Shown: positions 35,293 to 45,553 of the stretch, piece by piece
How positions within the stretch are numbered: position 1 is the stretch's first letter
Layout: the number at the start of each line of letters is the position of its first letter
Source: Zeus faber
Taxonomy: Eukaryota; Chordata; Actinopteri; Zeiformes; Zeidae
Reading direction: 5' to 3'
Length of the DNA: 64,000 bases
NCBI GenBank assembly: GCA_960531495.1
Contig: CAUIJY010000075.1
Span: 2,170,001 to 2,234,000, forward strand
Program-made: the position numbers and the translations under genes
Notes under the pieces: generated by a model
Told to the model about the DNA's origin: nothing
The model's input: the letters and a program-made list of their open reading frames with translations, nothing else
Database searches by the model: none

Positions 35293-36829
35293 ATGTCCAT
35301 ATGTTTCATAACAAACATATTAAAATTGTTTAATGAAAATCGGTACACTTTGAGTGAATATCAGAGACTATCACAGTTTCCAGAGGGTCTTACCCTAACA
35401 ATAACAGTGTGCAACCGATTATCTTTCTGCCCCTTCCAACCAGTCTCCACTCAAAAGGGTTAGGTGAAGGATGAGGCACGATGAGCTCTCCCTTCACAAC
35501 CACTTTTGGAGAGAATGTTGGAAGTGACCTGCCGGGAGAAACCTTTGACTTTCGTGCTGTTGGCGGCGCTGTTGTCTCCAGTTGGCGATAAGCAGCATTT
35601 CACAGCAATGTCACAGGGCCATGGTTTCACAACATAGCAAAGTTATTCATAAAATAGCCATCACGTGACATGACAACAAATTGTACAATTGTACTTACAC
35701 CATCTCTGCTTCACAGCTCTGGGTGGTTCAATGGGAAGTGGTTGGCTGCAGAAAAGTACTTGATGCCTTAAAACAACGATTAGGACGAATAGAAATATGC
35801 ATACATAGATGTCAACTTTGTTCATTAGAAATATTTATTGAATTGGTTTGTCTAAAAATATATACTCCGTTATACATTTAACTGTACTAAAATTAAAATA
35901 TGCTTCCCATGCATGCCGCCACAGGATGGTATTCCTCACGGAGCAAATAGTCAGACGCGGAAGGAAGTCCAGGACAAACACCTATACAAACACACAAAAA
36001 AAAAAAGGTGTTTATTACAGTACATTTGTTTTCAAAATGTAAAATATGTTCTGCAGAGCTCACAAAGCAAAAGTATTAATAGTACCAATACTACCAAAAA
36101 TGTACTAAACATGAAGCGTAACTTTGGCCAGCGACTGCAGACACTGACCAGGAGGCTGCGAAAGTCTACTGCTGCCTCGTCGATGGTCCTGCTGGCCGTC
36201 AAGTCGCTGCTAGGGGCTACAACACAAACTGCGTCAGGTCTCCGAGACAAAAAAGCATTCAGTACCTCGGTCCCCTGGCATCTTCACAAATCCATCCACA
36301 ATGCTCCGTAGATGGGAGTCACCAACAAGAAGTACAAACTAGAAACATAGAAAGTCTTTTTTTTTCATGAAAATCACAACTTTTGTCTTCAAGTATTGTT
36401 CATAAATAATCAAACAAAAATACCTTCTTATCTGGAGACTCTGCTGTAATGACCAGCTTGTGGCTTCGTCCAGTCACGGTGGAAATTGGCTACAGGCGCA
36501 CTTTCTGGTGATCACCTGTTTCTTAACAGACAAAAACCCAAAATAAATACTACTGACTTTCCACGAGGCTTCTAAAAGTGTTGAGGCACAATAGATAAAT
36601 AAGAACAGCACAAGACACTAATTCGACAATAACATTTTGAAATGGCTCCATAACTTAGAAACTGATCATTTTCTAGAACAAGTGTACTGCAATTTAAAGC
36701 ATCCAAAAACCTTACTGCTGGCTGTAAAGGTGAAACTATTTTTTCTATTGATTGGTCTATAGACCATCATATCGGTTAGTCAATTAACTCTACAAGTACC
36801 AGCAGAATGTAGAGAAATAGCTGTTGCTT

Positions 36830-36905
36830 GAATGTTATTCTCCCTTGTAAGTCGCTTTGGATAAAAGCATCTGCTTAATGACTAAATGTAAATGTAAATG
36901 TAAAT
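36830..36905 (+). mobile_element. 3' tail of an L2-like LINE or derived SINE
   Basis: It contains GAATGTTATTCTCCCTTGTAAG, TCGCTTTGGATAAAAGC and three TAAATG units. It closely matches the 3' end of the LINE at 47950-48020 in the same orientation. No LINE coding sequence lies upstream, so this is a strongly 5'-truncated copy or a SINE sharing that tail. Confidence 0.8.
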
Positions 36906-37815
36906 AACAAGAATATAAACAATTAACAAAATGCGGACAAATAATAGACAGGAATACGAAGGTACGCCCCCCATTGCATGCTGGGGTTTTCACGTGGCAT
37001 ACCCCATGCTAACGCGTCCTTGTGTCTCGTAAAACGTTTAGTGTTGAGTACATAAATCACGGATCATTTTTTGATGATACAAAAACTACTTTAAAAAATG
37101 ATAACCCTCAAAAAGATTTTAGACCTGAATTTTTGAGCCTCATGGGAACCCCACCTGACTTTTTGATTACACAGGGGACCCACCATGTTATGGTCTATTG
37201 ACATGCAAACTTTGACACTGAACACTTTTTTTAATCAATAGGTCAGATTCTGATTGAAAAATATAAACCTTCCAAAAGTACAATTATTAATTTGAAAGGA
37301 TATACAACCAATTTAAGAAATCAGGCCTCAGGCCAACACCACTTAAACATATCAAAAATTGGAAAGTAAAGATTATTTTTCTACCTAGGCACGCTGTAAG
37401 TAAATGTAGTAAATTTGAGCATATTATGCAGATCATTTTCGACTTAAATACCGGTTCATCAATTGATTTCCAGATAAGTATGACAAATACCACATATACT
37501 TTAAAAGAGAGCACAGAATCAATTGTTATTGAATTTGATGGTTTTGACAGTATAATATTTTCTTCCAAACTTAATCGAACGGGGAATAAACCTACACCCA
37601 CTGTACAAAAGGTAGATAAAAAATTACAATTATTTATTATAAAATAAAAAGGAGCAGATGGCACAAGAAAACAAACAAGGGCTCACACAGGGCTTAGTAA
37701 GTCTCCTGATATGCTTTGTAACAAAGAAAAAGTGCAATGTATTCACGCGGGGGAAGATTAGTATGGTGGTAAACCCTGACCTTTGGCCTTTGCCTGCACC
37801 TAACTATCCATTTTC
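36906..37815. other. No gene recognised
   Basis: An AT-rich stretch. A 73-codon plus-strand frame (37426-37647) and an overlapping 125-codon minus-strand frame (37287-37664) show no recognisable motif, and neither can be preferred. Confidence 0.45.
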
Positions 37816-37819
37816 AATT

Positions 37820-38215
37820 AATCTGCTGATAAAAACCTACCCTACGGTGGTCGGCAGGAAAACTCACTGCAAATAGACAAAACACAAGCAAATTCAGAAA
37901 ACATCATCATCAATTTGACAACACAGGCAAGAGATGCAAAACAATGGAAACATTTGCACAGAAACAAACTTAAAAGCAATTCACCACGGACACTTCATTT
38001 GGGGAATATATCAGATATGATACACAAACATTTCTTGATGTTTTTATTTTAAGTTTGTTCCTTCGTGAACTTTTCCATTGTGTTGTTGCCTGTGTTGTCA
38101 AATTGATGATGACATTTTCTAAATTTGCTTGCGTTTTGTCTATTTACATGTATTTTCTTTAGTTGTAGAGTTTTCCCGTTGGCCACCGTAGAGTCAGTTG
38201 TTATCAGCAGATGAA
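37820..38215. repeat. Foldback inverted repeat (MITE-like)
   Basis: The left arm (about 37825-37975) and right arm (about 38045-38210) are imperfect reverse complements. For example, AATCTGCTGATAA, CTACGGTGG, ATAGACAAAACACAAGCAAA and CATCATCAATTTGACAACAC each have a reverse-complement partner. A spacer of about 70 bp separates the arms. No coding frame. The outermost ends also share a direct GGCCTTTG.CTGCACCTAACTA motif (near 37787 and 38226). The structure fits a foldback or MITE-like non-autonomous element, but I could not define terminal repeats or a target duplication. Confidence 0.65.
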
Positions 38216-38425
38216 TTGACTTGCGGCCTTTGACTGCACCTAACTACTAATTATCAATGTTTTCGCCTGATAAAATCAATAACTAGTTGAACTCCAGTGT
38301 ATACCTGGGTACTCAGGATGCCAACGAACAACACAAACATCATCAAAAATGAAGTTGCATCAAATGAACCAACATTTTTGAGCAACGTGAACCAACATGT
38401 TTGAGCAAATGCTTTAACAACTCTA

Positions 38426-38649
38426 TTAATAAATTCTTCTCGCACTTTCGCATTGGATGGCAGTGATACGATTTTTTACATAGTACTTCAATGCAGTCCA
38501 GCTTCGCTGGTTTAGAGCTTCAGGTGAAGCTCTAATACATGCATCACACTCAGTCCTTCCCGGCACTTTACCACTTTCAATGAAAGCCTTCAGGTTCTTT
38601 TCCACCGCATGGACCTCCTCAGGTAACCACCTCCTTCTCTCAGAGATTT
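38426..38649 (-). pseudogene. SANT/Myb-like exon fragment
   Basis: On the minus strand, a splice acceptor (TTTCTATCTTAG) is followed by an open exon-like frame containing RRRWLPEEVHAVEKNL, then KVPGRTECDACI and YYVKNRITA, and ending at TAA. The R-x-W-x-x-EEV-x-AVE start resembles the SANT/Myb-like segment found in many multicopy, partly mobile-element-derived fish proteins that pair it with a downstream CDAC and KNRI motif. I see no upstream exon, so it is annotated as a fragment. It could be a terminal exon of a real gene extending to higher coordinates, or belong with the GDSH pseudogene in the same orientation. Confidence 0.5.
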
Positions 38650-40310
38650 CTAAGATAGAAATAGAAATGTAAAAGGACAAATACAATTAGGAGTGTAGAC
38701 CAGGTCTTTCAATCGCTGTATCTTTTGGTTACTCTATTCTCAATTCAGAATCAGAAATGGAAAAAATGGGGTATGAGTGGTTTTCAAATTTTGCTTTTTT
38801 GGAGATACAAAAATCAAAATTGAAAAATTATTTTTCCATTTCATGACCAAAGGATGAGTGAAATTTAAAATCAGGTTTGACTTTCATTTTTTTTTTATTT
38901 CAATAGGAAAAAATAAAATCACAACAACATCATACAACAACATACACACCGATCAGCCACAACATTAGAACCAGTTACAACTATTTAGGACTCCAAAATT
39001 CAGTGGTACATTTCTCATGCTGCTAAATCACCTCCATACAGCAATGTGTATGAACCAGCAAAATGGGATGCTGTGATTGTTCCAGATGTCCCACATGATC
39101 GCGACTTTATAAATGTTATCTTTTACTGTTTATCCTTAAAGTCAGGCACTGCCCGAGGATAACAGATATCATTGCAGAAAATATTCTATTTCAGCAGGCA
39201 ACCACTTGTACAGCCGGCCCACCCAAATGACAGAGAGCACATATTGCTTTCATAAGTTAAAAAACAAAAAAACAAAACGCACAGCACAAACACAGTAAAT
39301 ATGAAAAAAAAATCGATAAGCCACGAACAACGTGCACACACGATGTAGGTCGCCCGCTGACTGACGCCGACGCGCCAACTACAAATTTCCACGGTCGTAT
39401 CTTGGAGCAGTCAGTCGTAAGACGATGCTAATTTTCGCGACTATCGTATCTTGGATTAGTAAGTAGATGCAGTCATAAGTCGAGGTACCATTGTACCTTC
39501 AAATAAAGTCTAAACTGGCAAAAAACAGTCCGGACTCTCTCAGCACGCTTTGGTGGAGAACCGATCAAGTGAAACTTAGCTAGCGGGTCCGTCTGTCTGT
39601 TTGAAAACCGTCTCTCTCTCACAGTACCGTCTCCCTGCACCAACACACAGTAAACTAAATCTAAATGCTAGTTAACACTCCACTCCAACACACATTTAAC
39701 TAAAGCTAGATACTGTGCATGTTAAAAACGGCTTTATAAAATAAAACAAAGTCATTAACTTTTGCATGCATAATCTCTCCGTGTTATATCGTGTTATAAC
39801 ACAAAACTGCTAGCATTTAACAGCAAAAACGTGTAACAATTGAAAAGTTAACTTTCTAAAACATTTTTTTTTCGTGCACTTACTCTATATCCATTTTATT
39901 GCCCCCGTTCTTCTTCTGCTGTTTCAATATTGGGCACAGTCACGGCATGAGGAGATAGGGTAAATATAGTGTGCTTCTCTCAGACGTTCTCCTCCCGCAA
40001 TGCGGAAGCTTCTCCAAAAAATTACTCCATCCAAATAAATTATTTTAATATATTTTAATAATGCATTCCCAAAATTATTATTACATCATGCTAATGTGAT
40101 CGTACAAAATATACCATTAAGATATTTAAAAAAACGTCTATAATGACGCATTTTGATAACCAAATTATTATTTATTATTATGAATACGTGGATTATTCTT
40201 TGTAAAGAAGAACGATTGGGCATTAATTTAATGAGATTAAGTTTATCGCTGTTCGGCATAATTATTAAAATTACTACTATTCATTGTAGGATAAGATAGT
40301 AATCTTTATT
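38650..40310. other. Mostly anonymous; possible Tc1-like end
   Basis: ACACACCGATCAGCCACAAC at about 38944, followed by ATTAGAACCA, resembles a terminal segment of a Tc1/mariner-like repeat seen widely in fish, but no partner end or transposase is present. A CGTATCTTGGA motif recurs (about 39395 and 39445). 40000-40300 is very AT-rich. No gene recognised. Confidence 0.35.
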
Positions 40311-40319
40311 AATGAGGGC

Positions 40320-40580
40320 ATCAGACTCCCTGGACTCCTGCCGAAACGCTGACGGAGGGAGAGCGAGGGGTAACGCAGGTAGCCGAGCTCGCTAATGATC
40401 CTTCCCCGTAAACACCCCGTGGAGGTGATTTAGCTACGTCGCCTTCAGCCGTGCGCCACATTTCCCGGCCCCGCTCCTTGTAAAGCTCTGAGTCTGCCTA
40501 CCCCCACCACCCGACTCCACTACCGCCGCCAAGCTTGCACGTCAATGCCGGGCTTCGTCATCGTCGACAGGTGAACCCAA
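40320..40580. promoter_or_regulatory. CpG-dense segment, possible promoter or CpG island
   Basis: CpG dinucleotides are clearly denser here than in the flanks (CCGAAACGCTGACGG, TACGTCGCC, CCGTGCGCC, TCATCGTCGACAG). The segment follows directly on AT-rich DNA. GACAG|GTGAAC near 40568 could be a splice donor on plus. No conserved coding exon was found, so promoter function is a guess. Confidence 0.3.
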
Positions 40581-40748
40581 CTTGGCCCCTGTAACCCGTG
40601 AGATTGTTCCGCCACACACACACTTTGTTTATCCCCCCTATTATAAAAAAAAAACAACACAACGGGCCGTGTCGGCCAGGGGATGTGTGCAGCGGTGGAC
40701 TCTGGCCACACACAGAAGCAGGATGGCAAGCTCCCTGCTAAAGGGGGT

Positions 40749-40763
40749 GGGGGGGGGGGGGGG
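40749..40763. repeat. Poly-G run
   Basis: Fifteen consecutive G, preceded by GGGGGT. The sequence can form a G-quadruplex, and the run is prone to length error in assembly. Confidence 0.9.
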
Positions 40764-40979
40764 TCAGAAGGACCCTGGATGGCAGGGGAGCTCGGAGGGT
40801 GGGGGCAAACGAGCGTCCGCCCGCTGAACGTTGACAGCCTTTAGCAGCAGAACAACTGCACGGCAGCTCTGCTGGGACACGAGGAGCTGCTGGAGAGCTA
40901 CTGGAGAGCTGAAGGCTGCGGCATGAGAGGAATTCATAACACAAGGCGGCTTCAGCTGTGTTGATATGACTTGCATCAT

Positions 40980-41007
40980 TGTGTGTGTGTGTGTGTGTGT
41001 GTGTGTG
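40980..41007. repeat. (TG)n microsatellite left of the gypsy element
   Basis: Uninterrupted TG run. The following 60 bp resemble the sequence after the TG run on the other side of the gypsy element. Confidence 0.9.
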
Positions 41008-41147
41008 CCGGGACGGTTTGTTATGTGAATGTGTGTGGTGGGAGAGGATATACACAGTGCTGTGAGTGCATATGGGTAGTACGTAGTCCTGTTTAAACCA
41101 CAGTGTATAGGTTAACATGACTGTGTGTGTATACATACTGGATGTAC

Positions 41148-41544
41148 TGTCACGACCAGAACAGGGAGGAACCCAAACGCACGACACAGGGACACGGGAG
41201 GCAGGCAAATAATAAAGTGATGTTTATTAACCGGGACGGTGGAGCTGGCCGGAGGGACCTGGTCGGGGGGGGATGGAGCAGGGCAGGACAGGGACGATGA
41301 TGACCAGGAGATGGGGTCCAGGATCCGGGTGGAGAGACGGGGAACCAGGCTGGGTGGAGAGTCCTGGTCGACCAGCGGAGACAGACAGGTGAAGGGAAGG
41401 CGAGACAACAAGACATAAACTAGGAACTTGGAACTTGGAACTGGGAACTAGGAACTAGGAAGGGAGCCAATCGCTGACGCGGCTGACGCGGCTGACGCGG
41501 CTGACGCGGCTGACGCGGCGATGCAACTCGGGGAAAGCTAGTTG
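41148..41544 (-). mobile_element. Gypsy 3' LTR, truncated
   Basis: It matches the 5' LTR from its gene-distal end up to AAAGCTAGTTG and then joins reverse transcriptase sequence directly. The first 146 bp or so of the LTR (its U3 start) are missing. It carries an extra 9-bp tandem expansion absent from the 5' LTR and a small indel near the AATAAA. Confidence 0.9.
41473..41517. repeat. Five copies of GCTGACGCG in the 3' LTR
   Basis: A perfect 9-bp tandem repeat at a site where the 5' LTR reads straight from CCAATCGC to GATGC. It therefore arose after insertion or differed in the source copy. Confidence 0.92.
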
Positions 41545-42088
41545 CTAACCTCCCGTTAATTAGGGCCTGGAAGACCGCTGGGGCATTTGACAGCCCAAAG
41601 GGCATAACAAGGTACTCAAAGTGACCGAGCGGGGTGTTAAAGGCAGTCTTCCACTCGTCCCCTTTGCGGATGCGGACCAGGTGGTAAGCGTTGCGGAGGT
41701 CCAGCTTGGAAAAGTGGGTGGCCCCCTGGATGGGGACGAAGACTGAATCCATCAGGGGCAAGGGGTACTTGTCTTTGATCGTGATATCGTTCAGTCCCCT
41801 GAAATCGACGCAAGGACGGAGGGTCTTGTCCTTCTCCGCAACAAAGAAGAACCCTGCGCCTAGCGGAGAAAACGAGGGACGAGTAATCCTGGCAGCGAGA
41901 GAGTCGCGGATGTGAGTCTCCATGGCCTCCTGTTCAGACCGGGAGACGTTATACAGGCGACTGCAGGGGAGGGGGGCGCCTGGCAGGAGGTTGATTGCGC
42001 AGTCATAGGGGCGATGACGTGGTAAGGAGCGGCCGGAGCGTAGCCCTACCGAGGAGTCGCCCTCTCGTGGCCGGACCGGGCAGGTGGC
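41545..42088 (-). pseudogene. Gypsy pol fragment: reverse transcriptase N-terminal half
   Basis: It reads in the same frame as gag after the TGA. A deletion junction near 42000-42020 brings in [13 protein letters not shown], the region just before reverse transcriptase, so protease is lost. Reverse transcriptase follows with [30 protein letters not shown] (motif A with its catalytic Asp) and [14 protein letters not shown] (motif B). It breaks off after QALIN before the YxDD motif and joins the 3' LTR. The open frame continues artificially into the LTR repeat (PRQPRQPRQ...). RNase H and integrase are absent. Confidence 0.9.
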
Positions 42089-43036
42089 TCAGAGGTGTCC
42101 CAGCCGACCGCAATACAGAGAGGCACCGGTCTGTAGGCGGCGTGCTCGCTCCTCTGGGTAGATCCGGGAGCGACCAAGCTGCATTGGCTCGGCATCGGAG
42201 AGAGTCGGGGGACTTGTGCGGCGCCCAAGAGTAGCGGGCGCTGGAGACTGGGGCGTGGCCGCCCAGGCGGGAGGCACGGACTGGAGGCTCGCCCCCTCCC
42301 TCTCGCGATGGCGCTCCCGTAGCCGGTTGTCCAGGCGGATTGAGGTCTCCACTAGTTGGTCCAGGTCCGTGGGCTCGTCCCGCCGTGCCAGCTCGTCCCG
42401 CAACTCGTCGTTCAGGGCACGCTGGAACACGTCCTGCAGGGCTCCGTCATTCCAGCCGCTTTCCGCGGCTAGAGTCCGGAACTCGACGACGAGGGAGGCG
42501 ACGCTACGGGAACCCTGGCGGAGGGAGAGGAGTCTTCTGGCGGCCTCCTTGCCGCAAACTGGGTGGTCGAAGACTCTCCTCATTTCGCGGGTAAACAGAT
42601 CGTAGGAGAGACTCACGGGACCCCCCTGACTCCAAACCGCGGAACCCCAGCCGAGAGCCGCCCCTCTCAGGCAGGAGATGAGGAACGCGATGTGGGCACT
42701 ATCGGAGTCGTACGACGACAGCCGCTGTTGGAAAACCACCGCGCACTGCACAAGGAAGGCGCGGCAGGTGCCGAAATCGCCGTCGTAAGGCGCTGGAGCC
42801 GGAACGTGGGGCTCAGGGGGAACGAGAGAGGCGCTGGGAGCCCTGGTGGGGGAAGGAGGGCAGGTCGGAGGAGCAGGGGAGGCCACGGGGGCCGGAGGGC
42901 CCTGCAGGCTGCTGACGGCCGCAGAGATGGTCCGGAGGTGTTCCGCGATGTCCCGGAGGACCCGGTCATGTTGCCCAAGCAACACTCCTCTGTCCCGGAG
43001 TGCGCGGCGGAGCCCTTCTGTGTCGGCTGGGTCCAT
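42089..43036 (-). pseudogene. Gypsy gag
   Basis: The frame starts at ATG 43036 (MDPADTEGLRRAL), 21 bases after the LTR. It encodes 315 residues: a coiled-coil-like N-terminus, a proline-rich linker, a retrotransposon Gag capsid domain (FLVQCAVVFQQRL, ISCLRGAALGWGSAVW, LLSLRQGSRSVASLVVEFR) and the start of a zinc knuckle. The knuckle is damaged: the first Cys position is Ser (SLYCGRLGH), and an in-frame TGA (42089-42091) lies between the His and the last Cys. Longer open reading upstream of the ATG is LTR sequence. Products of such gags form virus-like particles in the cell; this copy would lack the end of the nucleocapsid. Confidence 0.88.
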
Positions 43037-43057
43037 GTTTTCCTGGCCAGACCGTAC

Positions 43058-43560
43058 TGTCACGACCCGAACAGGGAGGAACCCAAACGCACGACACAGG
43101 GACACGGGAGGCAGGCAAGGGATGTTTATTAACTGGGACGGTGGAGCTGGCCGGGGGGACCTGGTCGGGAGGGGATGGAGCAGGGCAGGGCAGGGACGAT
43201 GATGACCAGGAGATGGGGTCCAGGATCCGGGTGGAGAGACGGGGAACCAGGCTGGGTGGAGAGTCCTGGTCGACAAGCGGAGACAGACAGGTGAAGGGAA
43301 GGCGAGACAACAAGACATAAACTAGGAACTTGGAACTGGGAACTGGGAACTAGGAACTAGGAACTAGGAACTAGGAAGGGAGCCAATCGCGATGCAACTC
43401 GGGGAAAGCTAGTTGACGGTCTGGCAAGGAATGGCTAGGAAGCTGGGGCTAAATACAGTGCGGGTAATTGATCCCAGGTGTGTGCAATTGGGTCTGAGTA
43501 GGGAGCTGCAGATGGGGCAAGGGCGGCCTCTAGTGGCGCTGGGAGGCCGTGGGCCTAACA
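43058..43560 (-). mobile_element. Gypsy 5' LTR (503 bp)
   Basis: Begins TGTTAGGCCC and ends GGGTCGTGACA on the minus strand. It contains a run of TAGGAAC/TGGGAAC 7-bp units (plus 43325-43378) and an AATAAA signal (minus GTTAATAAACATCC). The ends form the canonical TG...CA. Confidence 0.92.
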
Positions 43561-43584
43561 TGTACGGGTACATTTATTCCTGTG

Positions 43585-43587
<3 letters not shown>

Positions 43588-43622
<35 letters not shown>
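43588..43622. repeat. (TG)n microsatellite right of the gypsy element
   Basis: TG run of about 17 units, followed by ATGTGAATGTGTGTGG, which is also found after the TG run near 41023-41040. Confidence 0.9.
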
Positions 43623-43623
<1 letters not shown>

Positions 43624-43763
43624 ATGTACGCATGTGTGTGTGGGTGTTGGGAGGATTGGTCATGTGAATGTGTGTGGGGTGGGAGGGGAGAGATGCAAGT
43701 GTGTATGGCATTTAATCCATAGGACAAATGATTTTTTAAAAGTGACTAGTACTCATTTTTTTT

Positions 43764-45553
43764 AAATCTTTCTTTCAATCTTTGTTTCTTTCAATCTTAT
43801 TTTCAATCTTTCTTTCAATCTTATCATAGAACAATAAACACAATGGGGTTGTGCTGATGTTAATGGATCAACCTTTCTTTCGTTCTCCTTTATTTCAATC
43901 GTTCTTTCAATCTTTCTTTCAATCTTTCAATCTTTCTTTCAATTTTTCTTTCTTTCTTTCAATCTTTCTTTCAATCTTTCTTTCATTCTTTCTTTCAGTC
44001 TTTCAATATTTCTTTCAATCTCTCTTTCAATCTATCTTTCAATCTTTCTTTCATTCTTTCTTTCAGTCGTTCAATCTTTCTTTCAATCTTTCTTTCAATC
44101 TTTCTTTTTTCAATCTTTCTTTCAAAGTTTCAATCTTTCTTTCATTCTTTCTTTCAATCTTTCTTACTTTCAATCTTTCTTTCTTTCAATATTTCTTTCA
44201 ATCTTTCTTTCAATCTTTCTTTCATTCTTTCTTTCATTCTTTCATTCTTTCTTTCAATCTTTCTTTCTTTCAATCTTTCTTTCAATCTTTCAATCATTCA
44301 ATCTTTCTTTCATTCTTTCTTTCAATCTTTCTTACTTTTAATCTTTCTCTCTTTCAATATTTCTTTCAATATTTAAATCTTTCTTTAAATCTTTCTTTCA
44401 AACTTTCAATCTTTCTTTCAATCTTTCTTTCAATCTTTCAATCTTTCAATCGATCTTTCAATCTTTCATTCAATCTTTCAATCTCTCTTTCATTCTTTCT
44501 TTCAATCTTTCAATCTTTCTTTCAATGTTTCTTTCAATCTTTCATTCTTTCTTTCAATCTTTCAATCGTTCTTTCAATCTTTCTTTTATTCTTTCTTTCA
44601 ATCTTTCATTTTTTCAATCTTTCTTTCAATCTTTCAATCTTTCTTTCAATCTTTCATTCTTTCTTTCAATCTTTCAATCGTTCTTTCTTTCAATCTTTCA
44701 ATCTTTCTTTCATTCTTTCTTTCAATATTTCAATCTTTCAATCTTTCTTTCATTCTTTCTTTAAATCTTTCAATCTTTCTTTCATTCTTTCTTTCAATCT
44801 ATCTTACTTTCAATCCATCTTTCTTTCAATATTTCTTCCAATCGTTCAATCTTTCTTTCATTCTTTCTTTCAATCTTTCTTTTGTTATTTCTTTCAATCT
44901 TTCTTTCAATATTTCTTTCAATCTTTCTTTCTTAAATCTTTCTTTCAATCTTTCTTTCAAACTTTCAATCATTATTTCAATCTTTCATTCTTTCCATTTT
45001 TCTTGCAATCTTTCTTTCAATTGTTTAATCTTTCAATGTTTCTTTCATTCTTTCTTTCAGTCTTTCAATCTTTTTCTCAATCTTTCTTTCATTCTTTCTT
45101 TCAATATTTCAATCTTTCAATCTTTCTTTCATTCTTTCTTTAAATCTTTCATTCTTTCTTTCATTCTTTCTTTCAATCTATCTTTCTTTCAATATTTCTT
45201 CCAATCGTTCAATCTTTCTTTCATTCTTTCTTTCAATCTTTCTGTCGGTCAATCTTTCTTTCAGTCTTTCTTTCAATCATTCAATCTTTCAATCTTTCCT
45301 TCAATATTTCTTTCTTTCAATCTTTCTTTCAATCTTTCTTTCATTCTTTTCTTCAGTCGTTCAATCTTTCTTTCAATCTTTCTTTTTTTCAATCTTTTTT
45401 TCAATCTTTCTTTCATCCTTTCTTTCAATCTTTCGTTCAATATTTCTTTCAATCTTTCTTACTTTCAATCTTTCTTTGTTTAAATCTTTCTTTCAATCTT
45501 TCTTTCAATCTTTCGTTCAATATTTCTTTCAATCTTTCTTACTTTCAATCTGA
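43764..45553. repeat. Tetranucleotide (TTTC/AATC) array, left part
   Basis: Almost entirely 4-base words TTTC, AATC, ATTC, AAAC and AGTC in 8- and 12-bp combinations (TTTCTTTCAATC). A short non-repeat segment lies at about 43823-43872. The 12-bp combination contains no stop codon in any plus frame, which creates a 430-codon frame of Phe/Leu/Ser/Gln/Asn/Ile that is not a gene. Rarer marker words such as TTCTTCCAATCGTTCAAT recur (near 44835 and 45195). Confidence 0.95.

Larger units (their letters stand above)
34420..36515 (-). pseudogene. Multi-exon pseudogene with GDSH (SGNH-hydrolase-like) motif
   Basis: Exon-like blocks read on the minus strand. The block 36424-36515 ends in a GT donor. 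The next, 36123-36338, starts after TTTCTAG and encodes VLLVGDSHLRSIVD; a disrupted stretch is followed by [20 protein letters not shown] and SVCSRWPK. The block 35900-35981 encodes VFVLDFLPRLT and then, one frame over, LLREEYHPVAACMG. The block 35699 to about 35768 encodes AANHFPLNHPEL and ends in a GTAAGT donor. About 35420-35585 encodes AAYRQLETTAPP and more. About 34420-34674 follows a T-rich acceptor, is nearly open and carries one TAG. GDSH resembles block I of SGNH/GDSL hydrolases. I recall similar GDSHLR...APS.NLTASRTI proteins as multicopy in fish. Stops and frameshifts mark it as broken; exon limits are approximate. Confidence 0.6.
41148..43560 (-). mobile_element. Ty3/gypsy retrotransposon, internally deleted, with target duplication
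   Basis: Both outer ends are present: TGTTAG...TGACA on the minus strand, with TGTAC directly outside each end (41143-41147 and 43561-43565). On minus the order is 5' LTR (43058-43560), a 21-base leader, gag, a partial reverse transcriptase and a truncated 3' LTR (41148-41544). The short leader without an evident tRNA primer site, and the fusion of gag and pol in one frame, suit the Tf1/sushi group, which primes from its own transcript. One deletion removed the protease region. A second removed everything from mid reverse transcriptase into the 3' LTR, including RNase H and integrase. Confidence 0.93.

Noticed and set aside
36032..36250. 72-codon minus frame as a separate small membrane protein
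   Set aside because: It is part of the GDSH pseudogene block read into an intron; the hydrophobic end is intronic.
42563..43132. 189-codon plus-strand frame and other plus frames at 42.0-43.3 kb
   Set aside because: Opposite-strand shadows of the GC-rich gypsy gag and LTR.
43037..43318. N-terminal extension of the gypsy gag frame beyond ATG 43036
   Set aside because: It is LTR sequence that happens to be open. The ATG 21 bases after the LTR is the usual gag start in this group.
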